Made by a program: the position numbers and the translations under genes
The notes under the pieces: generated by a model
What the model saw: only the letters and a program-made list of their open reading frames with translations
Databases searched by the model: none
What the model was told of the DNA's origin: nothing
Shown: positions 1 to 11,159 of the stretch, in pieces
Position numbering within the stretch: the stretch's first letter is position 1
Layout of the letters: every line of letters begins with the position of its first letter
NCBI RefSeq assembly: GCF_001039355.2
Contig: NW_019775247.1
Coordinates: 219,917 to 283,916, forward strand
Length of the DNA: 64,000 bases
Reading direction: 5' to 3'
Source of the DNA: Lingula anatina
Lineage: Eukaryota > Brachiopoda > Lingulata > Lingulida > Lingulidae

Positions 1-675
1 GGTCTTTTGTTTTTGACAACTGTTCACTCGTCATCGAGGCGCTTGTTCAAGACTACAGGCTGATATCTACTAGTACTACCAGTGGCTTCATTAGTAACGT
101 TCCCACAATACTTAAGTTTTCTGTCCGTGCGTACAAACCCTGAAAAAGGACAGCCTCGCTGACGAGAACAATGGACGTTTCTCACCCCTCTCTAGGATTA
201 CCCCTGCCCTCAATCTCGTCCATCCCGGTAGTCATGAAAATATTTAACCCCCGACAGAATATGCTTTCGCTATCAAAATTAGGTCTACTTTTCTAAATTA
301 ATATATAAGTTTGCAAGTTCTTATTTACAAAACATCATTGGCTATGTCCGAACCTAAATTTTATGTTAAAAATTGCGGTATTGTCAGATTTTAGCATAAA
401 CAGAGAAAATTGCAGCAGCGCATGAATATAGATGAGATGCACTACTTTCCAACCCCGCTTAGGATCATTGTTATCACATCGCCCACCAGGCAAAATCGGT
501 GTGGTGGCTGATACTCTGTAATGCGATCTGACACACACCTTGAAAACGGGTAGTGTTGTCTGATAAACCGGTTTATACTGGACCCGTAGGTGCCGAGTCT
601 GGTAGTTGGGAAGGCCTGTTATATTACTTTTCATGGCATGACATTCAGTTGGTTCGCACATGAAGGGTTTATTTA

Positions 676-676
<1 letters not shown>

Positions 677-712
<36 letters not shown>
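677..712 (+). repeat. (GT)n microsatellite
   Basis: An uninterrupted GT run of about 36 bases. Confidence 0.9.
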
Positions 713-714
<2 letters not shown>

Positions 715-978
715 AAAACGCCTCTGAATGCGCCCAATATCAAGTGCATTAACCTCTGGCTTAAATGAATCTGGGTTTTAGTTGTTTTACCAACTTGATA
801 AACTAATTACGTTGAATAAAAAGACACGTATATGGTTTTATTATTTATAACTATTTAGTTTTAATTTTTCCTTATTTTTTTAATACGTTGATATATGACA
901 TGCATTTATGCTTTTTGTATTTCTTGTGTTTTTAAAATGTGTGTCGGACCACACCATGCGTATTACGCAGGTACTTAC

Positions 979-1155
979 CGAAGTTGTTTAGTCTTAAAAT
1001 ATTGATGATGAATTCGTTCTCCGTACGGGACTCTATGGCCACCAAGTTAGCACCTAGCCTTTGACAAAATGCTTGAGATTCTGTCCAATTTTGGTTAGTT
1101 GCCGAATTGACAAAGTAGCAGGAATTATTGGAGCTGATAAAGTTTGGGGGACATT
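979..1155 (-). CDS. Exon 3 of the C-type lectin gene: N-terminal half of the lectin domain
   Basis: The acceptor is ctccttcag and the donor TTCG|gtaagt. It encodes C-P-x2-F, S-C-Y-F, W-x3-Q-x2-C and LGANLVAIESRTENEFI, the alpha1/alpha2 half of a long-form C-type lectin domain that starts with an extra cysteine pair. The sugar-binding EPN/QPD and WND motifs would be in the next exon, which was not found in the window. Confidence 0.85.
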
Positions 1156-2759
1156 CTGAAGGAGAGAAAATATATATATTGCATGCATGATATGATATTA
1201 TTTTCTCAAAGAAGGAGGAGCTTATTTAGGCATTCATGTACTTGCCTTAAAGGAATGGGTAAGAAATACCTTAAGAAACAACTTTATCTGAGGATCTTCT
1301 GAGCCACGGATCAATTGTGGCGGACCCTACATGAAAGGAAAGCCGGTTAATCCGCTCATGTTCTCCGCGCCTCCACACTCACCGTCCTTGCAGGGGTCTA
1401 ACAATGAAACATCGCAGCCGTGATCTTTTTAATGGCGCGTGTAGAGGCCAGTAGACCATCGGCGGATTAGTCTGCTCTTCTTCCATATTTTGATCCGTGG
1501 ATCAGAGGACCCTCAGATCTTCTGTTCTGAATGGCTTCAATATAAGGCTGGGTTCCCACAGATTTAGACTAGGTTCCCATACTTAGATCGATCTATCTGG
1601 ATCGACCTAACTCCCTGGGGGTTCACGCTAAATTGCTATCAGCTCAAGAGGCTTAAATGTCTGCCACGCCTGCCGAATCAGCTAGGGGGAAAGATAATTA
1701 CCCCTAACAGCTTTACTAGGCGTGATAGGCGTTTAAGCCGGATACTTTGATTGCAATTTAGTGAGACTAACCAGGGAGATAGATCGATCCAAATTTCAGT
1801 GGGAATGGTCCCTTAGATCGATCCATCTGGATCGACCTAACTCCCTGCGGGTTCACGCTAAATTGCTGTCAGCTTCTGGGAGCCGAGTGCGCACAAAAGT
1901 TAATTGGACCCTTACAGCTTTTAGTAGGCGGGACAGACATTTAAGCCGATTAAGCTGACAGCAATCTAGTGAGACTCCCCAGGGGGATAGATCGATCAAA
2001 ATATCTGTGGGAATGGTCTCTAAGTGTCTTTGTGAGAGAACCAAATTCAATGACTTTTGATGATTTCGGAACACATATTTCTACATATGTAGCTAGATTT
2101 GTATTAAAGTCAATGTAATCGAAAACTTTCAAAATTTAAGTTTACAACTGCGTATTGAATAAAAAACATAAGAAACTTATAAGTAGACCTGCTTGGAATA
2201 TACGCATAAGTTTGGTAGGGACAAGAACACAACTCACCCAGTAAAAGTTGTGTAGACGATCGATTTGTGCATGTTTGACTTGTTACAAAGACAAATCCGA
2301 CAGCGATGGTAAGTGTCACTAGGCAGCAAACGACAACCGCAGTCCGCAGACGACACCTTTCCTGTATAAGTGACCGCATTATAGGATCTGGCGTTTTCTT
2401 TCTGGACGGAAACCGCTCGTTCTCTGTTAGAATCTGGTTTGACCCACTTGGGTCCACATAGTCGTAGGTAGGACGACCCGGACTTGTTCCAGGATCCAGT
2501 GGCGTATAGAAAGGCTCTGTATCTAAATAATGGACCGTATTTGTGTAGTTTCTGTTTCCTGTTTCTCTGCCCGCTTCTGTACCGTTTAAACTTGTTTGGG
2601 GTGGCTTTTCTGAAAAAACAACCGTGTTTGTCTTTAAATGATTACTAATCTAAACAACAATTACTATAGACTATGATGTCCGCTGCTACTAGAAGCACTG
2701 TAATGAAATTATATATAAAAAAATTTGACAAGAGAGAGAGGGAGAGAGAGACGGGGAGG

Positions 2760-2796
<37 letters not shown>

Positions 2797-3459
2797 GGGG
2801 AGACATATGGGGGTTTCCATTTTGTCCGTACGTGATTACTGATATATAACACGGATATAACGGTAGTAAAGGCGCTATATGTGCCTTACCACACTCGTGG
2901 CTACTACAAAATTCCCTATATATTTCTAAAAATACCTCAGAATTTTTGCCGTGTAAGAACGTTGCTAAAACGCCATCATGAATGTTTCATCACCACACGT
3001 GACCCCCATTTCAACATAAACTCAAAAAATTATGACTACACATGTATGTAAGAAACCGAATGGTCACTGAATAAAGTGATTAGTGAAAGAGTGGTTGGGT
3101 GATTTAGGGCCTTAAACCCAAAATAATAGATGATTTCTTTACACTAAATAGAGCTTCTCTAGTCTTGCTTCGTTACGAATCTAGTATTCAACGCACGTCA
3201 TCCAACACATCTCCGCACTAATATCTCACCTTTCATATTAGTTGGTCATGTACACTGAGGCATTTTTTTTTATTCATGCGTCACTGTTGTTTTAACTGAC
3301 TTGCACAAGGGCTGTATTGTTCCTAGTGTTGCTGACATTATTATTTACGGATAACTCATTTGTTATATTTGCAACTAAATGTTTACCTGGATTTTCTCTT
3401 TTTGTTAAGACTTCCGAGTTGACGTACGAGTGCGACGGCGGGTCTTCCACATGTGCCAT
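979..3459 (-). CDS. Type II transmembrane C-type lectin, 5' part (3 coding exons, 3' end outside the window)
   Basis: Three exons join in frame: 3459-3387 (ATG, phase 1), 2609-2238 (phase 1) and 1155-979 (phase 1), all with GT-AG borders. The 207 readable residues hold a cytoplasmic tail of about 112 residues, one hydrophobic span at about 114-134 (after basic RLR) and a short stalk. The first half of a C-type lectin domain follows: CPPNF, SCYF, W-(T)-ESQAFC, RLGANLVAIES and ENEFI are the conserved landmarks. No signal peptide is seen, so the orientation should be type II, with the lectin domain outside the cell. The tail is rich in tyrosine: Y12-VNS, Y46, Y52-LDT, Y59-TPL, Y73 and Y75-VDP. 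The WIGL/WND half of the domain was not found between base 1 and 979, so the gene should continue beyond the window. The domain call is firm; ligand and role are unknown. Confidence 0.82.
1287..1522. mobile_element. MITE with inverted ends (atctgaggatcttctg / cctcagat)
   Basis: The left end is gaggatcttctgagccacgg, then atcaa-tgtgg. The right end, ccatattttgatccgtggat then cagaggaccctcagat, is its near complement. A fragment of the family lies near 13760-13800 (cgccatatttgatccacgga). Confidence 0.6.
1574..2024. mobile_element. Two adjacent copies of a GATCGATC MITE, in an intron of the lectin gene
   Basis: Copies at 1574-1810 and 1811-2024 each begin near tagatcgatcnatctggatc and gacctaactccctg. 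Each ends with gagact..cca-ggg, then gatagatcgatc and gtgggaatgg, in rough inverted symmetry. A third copy is at 29430-29640, and a weak relative is at about 55680-55950. No coding region. Confidence 0.7.
2238..2609 (-). CDS. Exon 2 of the C-type lectin gene: tyrosine-rich tail plus membrane anchor
   Basis: The acceptor (ttttttcag) precedes AAAAGCCACC and the donor is CTGG|gtgag. Codon phase agrees with the exons on both sides (1 and 1), which supports the join. It encodes most of the cytoplasmic tail, the transmembrane helix (TAVVVCCLVTLTIAVGFVFV) and a stalk with an N-glycosylation sequon, NRS. The ATG inside this exon (at 2457) starts a longer raw frame, but it is not the best start because the reading frame runs unbroken to the acceptor. 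Confidence 0.8.
2731..2797 (+). repeat. (GA)n microsatellite
   Basis: GA repeats with two ACGGGG interruptions, in the intron between lectin exons 1 and 2. Confidence 0.9.
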
Positions 3460-3569
3460 GTTTTTCTGTATAGTTGTACTGTAATAAAGAATGTATAATA
3501 TTTAAGTCAATGGTTCCAAATTCTCATTAGGATGGGTTGCATATACAAGTTACAGCGCAAACGTTGACA

Positions 3570-3621
3570 CACACACACACGCACGCACGCAGAGAGAGAG
3601 AGAGAGAGGGAGGGAGAATAA

Positions 3622-3673
<52 letters not shown>
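3570..3673 (+). repeat. Compound (CA)n/(GA)n/(GT)n/(GA)n microsatellite
   Basis: Four successive dinucleotide runs. They account for the low-complexity open frames on both strands here. Confidence 0.9.
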
Positions 3674-3676
<3 letters not shown>

Positions 3677-4120
3677 GGCCCAGTGGGTCATAAAAAAACA
3701 GTAATTTCACACTTACCTTACGTTTGTCTTGTCCTCTCCGATGCTTGCCGCTTGCCTGCCAGCCAACTAGCGTTCCATATGTACTTTTCCAACTGGTTTC
3801 ATTTAATTTATGAGTTTGTTTTTTTTCCCCGATGCCACAGTTGCTATTTTCAGCACACACATGATGACTGACTCACTCTAACATCCGGATCTTTATTTAT
3901 ACACTCCTCCACATGTATTTTTTGACGGTATAACCAGCCTTATGAATGAGTGACACAGCACTTTCTTTAATTATTCTTATTATATCTATTTAAATAAAAT
4001 ATACATCAAAAACTTTCTTAAATGTCAGAACTCTAAAAAGGGAAATATAAACCCATTAAAGTTTAGATTAAGGTGAAAATAAAACACTCCCGTACGGTCC
4101 AGTACGGTAACCGTAACTTC

Positions 4121-4245
4121 TAACAGGATGGCAGATATTTTGGCAAATTTTCAATATGGCAGAGAATCAAATGACTGTCTATTTATCCAAAGACATATCT
4201 GTGGATATCTTTTGAAAATCAATCTGTCGCCTTGGTAGAGGGAAC
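4121..4245. mobile_element. Small element with ends ggtggcagat / ctggtagagg, copy 1
   Basis: It shares ggcagatatt, atgactgtctatttatccaa, gacatat, tgaaaatcaatctgt and ggtagaggg with the copy at 5128-5257. Confidence 0.6.
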
Positions 4246-5127
4246 GGTAACATTGAGAATAACGTCGTCCCATACGAGGTTTGGTTTAACTTTAACTAAG
4301 CACACGAACGAAACGGGGTGCCTCGATATGAAACCAGACAACTTTTGTGTTTTTACTCTACAAATACTAAAAAAAATCAATTAAGCTAATAAATAGGCTA
4401 ACGCTAAGAACGTATTATATCGCCTGTTTTATATTAATTATTATTAAAGATCAGGATAATAATAAACAAGTCGCATATCGATGTACTCCATGCTATGACC
4501 TTTATTTAAAAATAGCAATTTTTACGAGATTACAAATTGTATCGCATTGTTTGGTTCCATTTCCTTGCTTGCAATAATTAGAATAGGCGCTCCAAAATCG
4601 TAAAACGAAGTTAAAAATGTTATATTGGCCAAGTTCGCCCCCTGTTAAGAATGTCCTCGCAGCATTGTCTGCAGTTAACCTTCCTACGATTTTCAATGTA
4701 TTTTGCAATATAATTTTTATTCCTCCCGATGAAGAATTTTATTAATAATGAGTGGGGGAGGGTTCGAAAATCCCCTTGGGGCCACATATAACACTATAAA
4801 TGCGAAGGGAATCCCCCTTACAATGACGGCAAAATAAATGTTAATCAAAGGAAAGTCCGATGGATTTACTTTTAAAAACATACAATCAACAGAATATTTC
4901 TAATTTAATTTCTCAAAACAACACCAGAAAGCAAATTAAATCAAAACAACCAGACGGTAAAAACCGGCAGGCTTTGTCAATTTCGCCATTTGTTATTTCA
5001 AACAGAGTACTTTTCGCGCATGCGCAGTAGTTTGAGACCTGTGCTCTTTAACAATAGAAACCAATCCTATGCCCTTGGGTAAATATCTTCCCTGATTTTC
5101 TCTTAAACTTCAGCTACTACCGCAGTA

Positions 5128-5257
5128 TACCCTCTACCAGGGTGGCAGATATTATAGGCACATTTTCCACATTGACAGAGAACCAGATGACCGTCTATTT
5201 ATCTAAAGACATATGTGTGAATATCTTGTGAAAATCAATCTGTGGCCCTGGTAGAGG
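5128..5257. mobile_element. Small element with ends ggtggcagat / ctggtagagg, copy 2
   Basis: The ends cctctaccagggtggcagat and atctgtggccctggtagagg are inverted complements. A third, diverged copy is at 42217-42326, at the point where copy A loses homology. Confidence 0.65.
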
Positions 5258-7408
5258 ATAACCACGAGGCATGGCTTTATTTTCCAAGGTTAATGATAAT
5301 GAATAAAATAAAGGCGTTATATTAGACAAATACGCTGCCTACCATTTAGCATTTGTTATACAAGATTTGAATTATTAAAAGGTACAGATACATTACAGAA
5401 GATGACGTGCGTGTTTCACCTTATGGATTTGAAGTCATTTTAGCGCTGTCACGATTATCCAGTTATGTTCAACTACAGACTTGACATTTAATATGGAATA
5501 TTTTTTTCCAAATCATTTTTCATCAGTTTTTACCTATTTTGCTGACTGATAAATGAAAATAAGGAATAAAATCGTGTTCTAATAACTTTTAATTATCTCT
5601 TTGATGTCATTGTGACATCAGTTCATTAATGGAATTCGCCAGAGAAGCAAACAAAAATACATTGCCTTTTCTACTTCATACGACAACCATTAAAAGAGAT
5701 ATTTTGGATCTCCATATTTTCCAAATTATTGTCTGTAAAAGAGTTACACGCTCCACAAAGGACCCTCATGTCAGTGTTTAGTCACAGTAACAGTCGCTGT
5801 TACGTCTGACCTCTTCTGGCTGCTACCAGCGCTCTGAAGTGGCAAGGCATTCTTGGGATAGGTTTTTAAAGTTCAATCTGGAAGAAGAATATGGCGGTTT
5901 TGATGACCAAGGTAGCTGTTCATTCCCTTGGTTCTCTAAGTAATCTGTTATTAAAAGTGCTCTGTGTGAACCGACAATCTCACCGTACAACCTAAAATTG
6001 TTCCTAGGGTGCCCCCTATCAAATGATAGTCAAGTGGTTCCCAGATTATTCCTTTATTTAATCTGGTTCAGGTTTTCGTCGATGACTCCCATTGGTGTTT
6101 TGGCACCAATGTGGTATCCACTTCAAATACTGACGCTGTTAATGACCTAAGTCACTTTAGACGCGGCACACACTTCGTCGTTGGCCTCTCCTGGATGTCT
6201 GTAAACTCTGTTTTGATAAGTTGAGCGGTACAGGTGAAATCTGACCTCAATAAAGAAAGCCACGAGGTTTCATTGTTCATCCCAGAAACGGTCAGGGTCC
6301 CCAATTCATTAGAGAAACATACAACGATGTTTTGCTGTTTACAGTAGGTTCCTCGGAGGTCGTCTGGTATTCTAACCTGCTAAAACCAGTTTGGTGTTGA
6401 AAAAGGGCCTTGAAAAATGCGTTTTGGTGGCAATTTACCCCTCATTCTGAACGGACTGGGTGGTATTTGTTTAGTTGCAACACCATATCCTGAAAGACAG
6501 TGGGTCCTGTACTCTGGTGGTAAGATTTTAATACATTGGGTGTGGCCTCTATGTAGGTACATCAGTCTGGACATTACACTATAAAACTGTACGGACCGTT
6601 TCGTTTTGCACAATTAACTGTCTGGCAATGTCTTTCTTTTTCGCGCCATTTTGCCACAGATTAACAAATTTGTAAAGCACTGCATAACTCATTTTACACA
6701 CTGTAAAACCGACCACTTGCATGTAAAATTTCAAATTCTTCTATGCAGTAGTTGCCGACATATGGATACTTTTTTGACAGAAGCATGCTTTGCCAAAGCC
6801 AAGCTTTGACCTGCCCAAAGGAGCACTACCCAATTAAATTACTGCATATTACACAATGCAGCAGCGTAACAAACCTGGTATTCAGTTAATTGGAAGCGAC
6901 ACACCTGACTACACACTTCTCCATTCACATGTCTTATATGAGATCGCAGTTTTTTTAAAAAAGAACGCATTTCTACCTAGGCGTACCCTCGAAATTGAAA
7001 TATTCCATATTAAATGTCAAGTCTGTATATTATGCACACCTTCATGCAAGAGAAATGATGAGTCAGGCACGTATAGACATATGGCCGTGGAAGGGGGGGG
7101 GGCAAAAGAACCGTCCTTTTGGCTGGGAAAAAGTCGACCCTGTACCATAATTTGCTATAAATGTAGACTCTTAAAATGAACACCTTGTTTCAATATAAGA
7201 TTCTTTTTTTTTCAGAAAAAAAAAATTAAATTGCCGGCTACAGCCCTGTGATCGCATGTCATAAGAACTTAATGTTATCCCTAAACATCGTCCTTGTACT
7301 TAAACTTTATTTCTTCTGTTTGTTAAAGGAGTTCCTTGTAACTTTCTGAGAAACGGTTTCAGAGGTAGGATGGAACACGTATGGCACTTATTTTTTCATT
7401 TCTGTCAT

Positions 7409-8798
7409 TTAGGACGTTCTGTTACGAAGACACCCCTCCGCATACTTCATATACGTTTTAACGCTTCCCCTCGATTCCTTCACGACATCCACAAGCTCAG
7501 TATGAAGATGTACAGTTCTACCATACTTGAACATGTAACTGTATCCTAGCAACGAGAGGGCCGATTGGTCGTATCTATGGTTACTCAAGCTGGACCCCGC
7601 GGGGGAGATACAATCTCGATGTAGCGCGCAGTCTACCCATGGAATCAGTACGTTCTCGTAGATGTCCCCTTGTCTTAGCCAGCCGTTCAAACCTCCAGCA
7701 ATCGACTGCTTTCCTACGTAGGGTTCTTTGGAAATGTTGAAAAATGAAAACATTCCAGGATGTGTCCATTTTGTAACTTCACCATCCCCCCCACACGCCG
7801 ACATATATATAGCCGTCTTTTTGAAAAAGAGACGTCATAGTTTGCCTAATGCTTCTTCCACTGACGTGGCTGCCAGCGTCCACCCAGAGCACTGCCCCCA
7901 ATTCATCCACCATCTGCTTGATAATGACGGGTTTAAAGGCGTACGTGTGCAGGTTGCGCAGATGAGGGGGGTAGCTTTCAAAGGAGAACTTCCTGTAGGT
8001 CACGCTGGGCCAGCTTTTCACGGTCTTCACTTCTTCGACAGTGAGGACCAAATCCCACACCACGACCTTGAGCGTTGGTTCCCAGAAACAGAGGGCTCCC
8101 ACGTGGTTGACGAGAGCCGGGGAAAAGAACCGGTGATCAGCGCCTGTGACGATTGTGAAATTGTTTATTTTCAGTGCAGCTCTTGCGTACTTCGGCTTGG
8201 TGCCTGACTTGAAATCTGAAAAGAAGAGAAAAGAAAAAAAAAACATTGTGATTTAGACAATGATCAAAGCACCCCTTTACTTTGAGTAGTTTTGTTCTAT
8301 AAACCATCACCAACTATGGTCAGATCGAACAAGGCAGGAGAAACTCAGGGGCGGATCCAGAGATATTTTCTGAGAGTCTTCCAAATTATATTTGTTGATC
8401 CATCCTCTATTTTTGACCGTCTTCCGACAGAAAAAATTAGATACCCTTCAATGTAAACTTGAAAATCTGACTGTTTTCTGGAAGACCCAGAAGACGGCCT
8501 AAATCCGCCCCTGGTTAAACTGCTTTTTTTATCTTGAGGAAAATCAATTTTATTGAGTAAATTCTATACATAGGACCTTAAGCTCACAATTAGCTATCCG
8601 CCGCCAGAAGTCTTATTGGGTTGTGACAACAAAAGATTAAAACTTTCTACCAATTTTGTAACAACCTTCAGAGACCCCTGGCGGAGGATAACTATTAGGC
8701 GAGCAACTGCTTGGTATAGGTGCATTTTCATGCGGATTTTTAAATCTGAATCTCGATTGTAACACACGCGCAATATCGGAGCCACGTGCACGCACGCA

Positions 8799-8842
<44 letters not shown>

Positions 8843-9020
8843 CGCATGCATGCTATTATCGACACCATCATAGTTTCTTTTTCACCTTATCATATCTATT
8901 TGTCATTGGCAGTAGAAGCTTACTTTTATGCGGTAGCAGACGCTTTTTCCCTAGCCACACAATGTTGGTCACAACCAACAGCACAACTAACACAATCAAC
9001 AGAATCCACTGACGACTCAT
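7409..9020 (-). CDS. DUF1647 family glycosyltransferase-like type II membrane protein (two exons, one frameshift)
   Basis: Exon 1 is 9020-8924 (ATG; 32 codons plus one base, donor AAAA|gtaagc). Exon 2 is 8215-7409 (acceptor cttttcag, stop TAA), and the phases match. Exon 1 encodes a short tail and a signal anchor at residues 5-23 (WILLIVLVVLLVVTNIVWL). Exon 2 carries DUF1647 landmarks: FTIVTGADHRFF, ALCFWEP, VVVWDL, YRKFSFESYPPH, LRNLHTYAFKP, GAVLWVDAG, THPGMF and DQSAL. Length is about 300 aa if one base of a G7 run (plus-strand C7, 7786-7792) is ignored. As read, the frame stops at 7781 just after GYIYVGVWGGW and resumes in another frame. The family is thought to be Golgi nucleotide-sugar transferases; no substrate can be named. 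A sequencing or assembly error, a polymorphism or a young pseudogene would all explain the shift. The rest is intact. Confidence 0.85.
7786..7792 (-). other. Seven-base homopolymer carrying the DUF1647 frameshift
   Basis: The plus strand reads accat, seven C, then acacg. Removing one base joins the two exon 2 frames (GYIYVGVWG to DGEVTKWTHPGMF) and makes the total coding length a multiple of three (903 bases with stop). This is the only lesion seen in the gene. Confidence 0.75.
8346..8513. mobile_element. Small MITE (CAGGGGCGGATCC family), copy 1, in the DUF1647 intron
   Basis: The ends are caggggcggatcc and aaatccgcccctg, with internal gaccgtcttccgacagaaa and ggaagacccagaagac. It is 168 bases. 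Other copies: 38320-38487, a degenerate one near 35349-35510 and an inverted one at 57041-57177. Confidence 0.78.
8806..8838 (+). repeat. (CA)n microsatellite in the DUF1647 intron
   Basis: A CA run flanked by cgcacgcacg. Confidence 0.9.
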
Positions 9021-9268
9021 TTTGGTTTCAGTTGACCTTGTCTTTATTTAGTTCACCTTTGTTCATCTGGAAATGAGCAGTAGAATCCTGAAGTCATAAT
9101 ATGGTTAGAAAAAAGAAGATGGAAGAAGACATAAGCATGGGACAAACTGAGTAGACTAAGAAATTACGACTAAGAAATTATGTACAAGTTCGAAGTTATT
9201 ACTGGTGAACCATATAAACAAATAGCTCTTAAGCCTTTGAAAGCACTCAAAGAACACAGAGTTTCGCT

Positions 9269-9612
9269 TAAAGGGATAATAACTCTTCGTATGAGATCTA
9301 TATTTCATAATAAAAACATTGTGAATAACTCATAGAAATATAATATATTCTGTTTTACCACAAAAACAGCAGTTATAGCTATTATTCTGATATCTGAGCT
9401 TGTCTTCAGACCACGTGACCTCCATTGATGTCTATACTCTGTTAAAATCTCTTAAGAGATTTTAACAAAAAAACAAACATTTTAGAAAAAAACCAGGGAC
9501 TAACTTTGAATGTAAAAATGGATTCATTAACCATTGGTAAGTATGGGAAAATTATTGTTTACTCCAGGAAAATTCATTTTTTGGCCGAAACGAAGAGTTA
9601 TTATCCCTTTAA
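9269..9612. mobile_element. MITE with TTAA ends, copy 1
   Basis: It is bounded by TTAAAGGGATAATAACTCTT and its inverted complement AAGAGTTATTATCCCTTTAA. It contains the palindrome taaaatctcttaagagatttta and no coding region. The TTAA termini suggest piggyBac-like mobilisation. Confidence 0.8.
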
Positions 9613-10067
9613 ACAAATAATTAACTAATAATTAGCCAATAGTTAATTAAGGGACGTTCACCACAATCTAATTACTTTTAAATTAGCCCATTTCTGAGAT
9701 GCCAACAAATCTGGCTACAATATTTGGCATAATGTCACTTACGGACAAACAAACTAATAAGAGAACCATACCTTCTTTACAAGCAGAGGTGAAAAGTTCA
9801 ACAAATTTTGCTGAAAATGGCGAAATATCCCGATATCATTGTTCTAAATCTAAATCCAGGGCTACTTCAGAGATAATCCTTCATTTAAAAGGCAGAAGGA
9901 CAGGAATATATCCACAAGAGGCTGCCCTTTGATTTTCTTGTCTCTATAATGGCCGTATCTTTTGGTTAGGTAATCGCTTCACCGTCTTTGGTCATCCACG
10001 TTCAATTGCCTGAAGACCATCCATACATTCATGAATATAATTCTTGCGTTGCCATGCATTCGACACA

Positions 10068-10172
10068 TTAAAGAGATGATAACTCTTCCTTTTGGCGGGA
10101 AAAGTGCCATGAAACGTAGGCCCTTATGGCCGGGAGTAAACGACAATTTCCTCATACTTACCAATGAATCCA
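10068..10172. mobile_element. Fragment of the TTAA MITE, inverted
   Basis: It begins ttaaagagatgataactctt and ends cttaccaatgaatcca. This is the reverse complement of the right end of the full copies. Confidence 0.6.
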
Positions 10173-10567
10173 GCCTGGCAACCTTAGTTAATCTATTAAT
10201 TGGGAAAAAATGTTTTTAGGAATAATATCTGAAGAAATTATTACAGAGGGCACCAATCAATGGTTGTCCCTCTCTCACGATATCCGGATATTACGATTAA
10301 CAGCAGCGTGCGATTTACTACCATTTTATAAGCCGTTTACTATGTAGATGTATTTAATGTGGACTTTTGTATGTCATACGCAGACCTATCATCCCTTTTA
10401 ATAGTTTTATATAACACTGTTGCATACATACCTGTAACTGTATTATATTTTTTGTATAAACACAACCACAACTCTTTATTAGTAATATGAATTATGCATT
10501 TAAGCAGTACAATTTATGATTTATGTGATATCATACTAATGAATGAAGCAGGGCATTCGAGCTCTCG

Positions 10568-10602
<35 letters not shown>

Positions 10603-10920
10603 ACACTGTTCCCCGAAACGTGAATGTCTTTTTAATTAAATTAAAAAATTAATTAATTAAAGGCTTCTATGCTATTACGATAAAAAATAAAAGTATGAGA
10701 GGCTGGGTCCGTCCTTTCAATATCTTCTTCAGTGCTTCCACATATTATTGTGACTTAGCGTAGACTAGTTACTACTGCAGGCTTTGGTGAGAGAAACTTA
10801 ACACCAATTACACGTTATCCCTTTTGAAGACTTATTCTGTTATTTCTATTCTACTCTATTTCAGCTCAATCATGCACTAGGAGTTTATTATAGAAACCAC
10901 TTAACTATTTGGAACCATTT

Positions 10921-11155
10921 TCAGGGGCGGATCAAGGGTTTTTTTAAGGGGGGGGGGCGGATGCGAAATCGACCCCCTTCCCCGGGGTCCGGGGACGGAA
11001 GAAAATTGGTATTTTAGAGTGCAAAAGGTGTCACATGGTACGGTTTAAAACTATGATTCAGCTAGTCGAAATTCTAATTTCAAGAGGGGACCATTGGTGT
11101 GATTTTTTTCACAAATCGAAGATGGGTCAGGACCCCCCGACACCCCCTAAATCCG
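10921..11155. mobile_element. GGGGCGGAT repeat rich in poly-G, with relatives at 47100-47260 and 60640-60900
   Basis: It opens caggggcggatcaagggttt and closes cccctaaatccgc. It contains gaaattctaatttcaagagg, gaccattggtgtgattt. The region 60640-60900 holds the inverted version (cctcttgaaattagaatttt) and 47100-47260 a shorter one (accaatggtcccctctt). Confidence 0.6.
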
Positions 11156-11159
11156 CAAC

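Larger units (their letters stand above)
3700..7380. other. Gene-free stretch
   Basis: Apart from the two small elements at 4121 and 5128, no exon with convincing splice sites or motifs was found on either strand. A minus-strand open stretch near 6165-6343 (reads like NELGTLTVSGMNNE) has no recognised family and may be old retroelement. Confidence 0.5.

Noticed and set aside
50-162. Minus-strand block after a good acceptor (cctttttcag) as the last lectin exon
   Set aside because: The phase could fit, but the peptide (FVRTDRKLKYCGNV) does not resemble the second half of a lectin domain.
335-661. 108-codon minus-strand frame next to the lectin gene
   Set aside because: It lacks the WIGL, EPN or WND landmarks expected of the next lectin exon and has no good acceptor.
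3507-3871. Two overlapping open frames on opposite strands
   Set aside because: Both are translations of dinucleotide microsatellites.
7728-8207. 159-codon plus-strand frame
   Set aside because: It is the mirror of the DUF1647 exon on the minus strand, which carries the family motifs.
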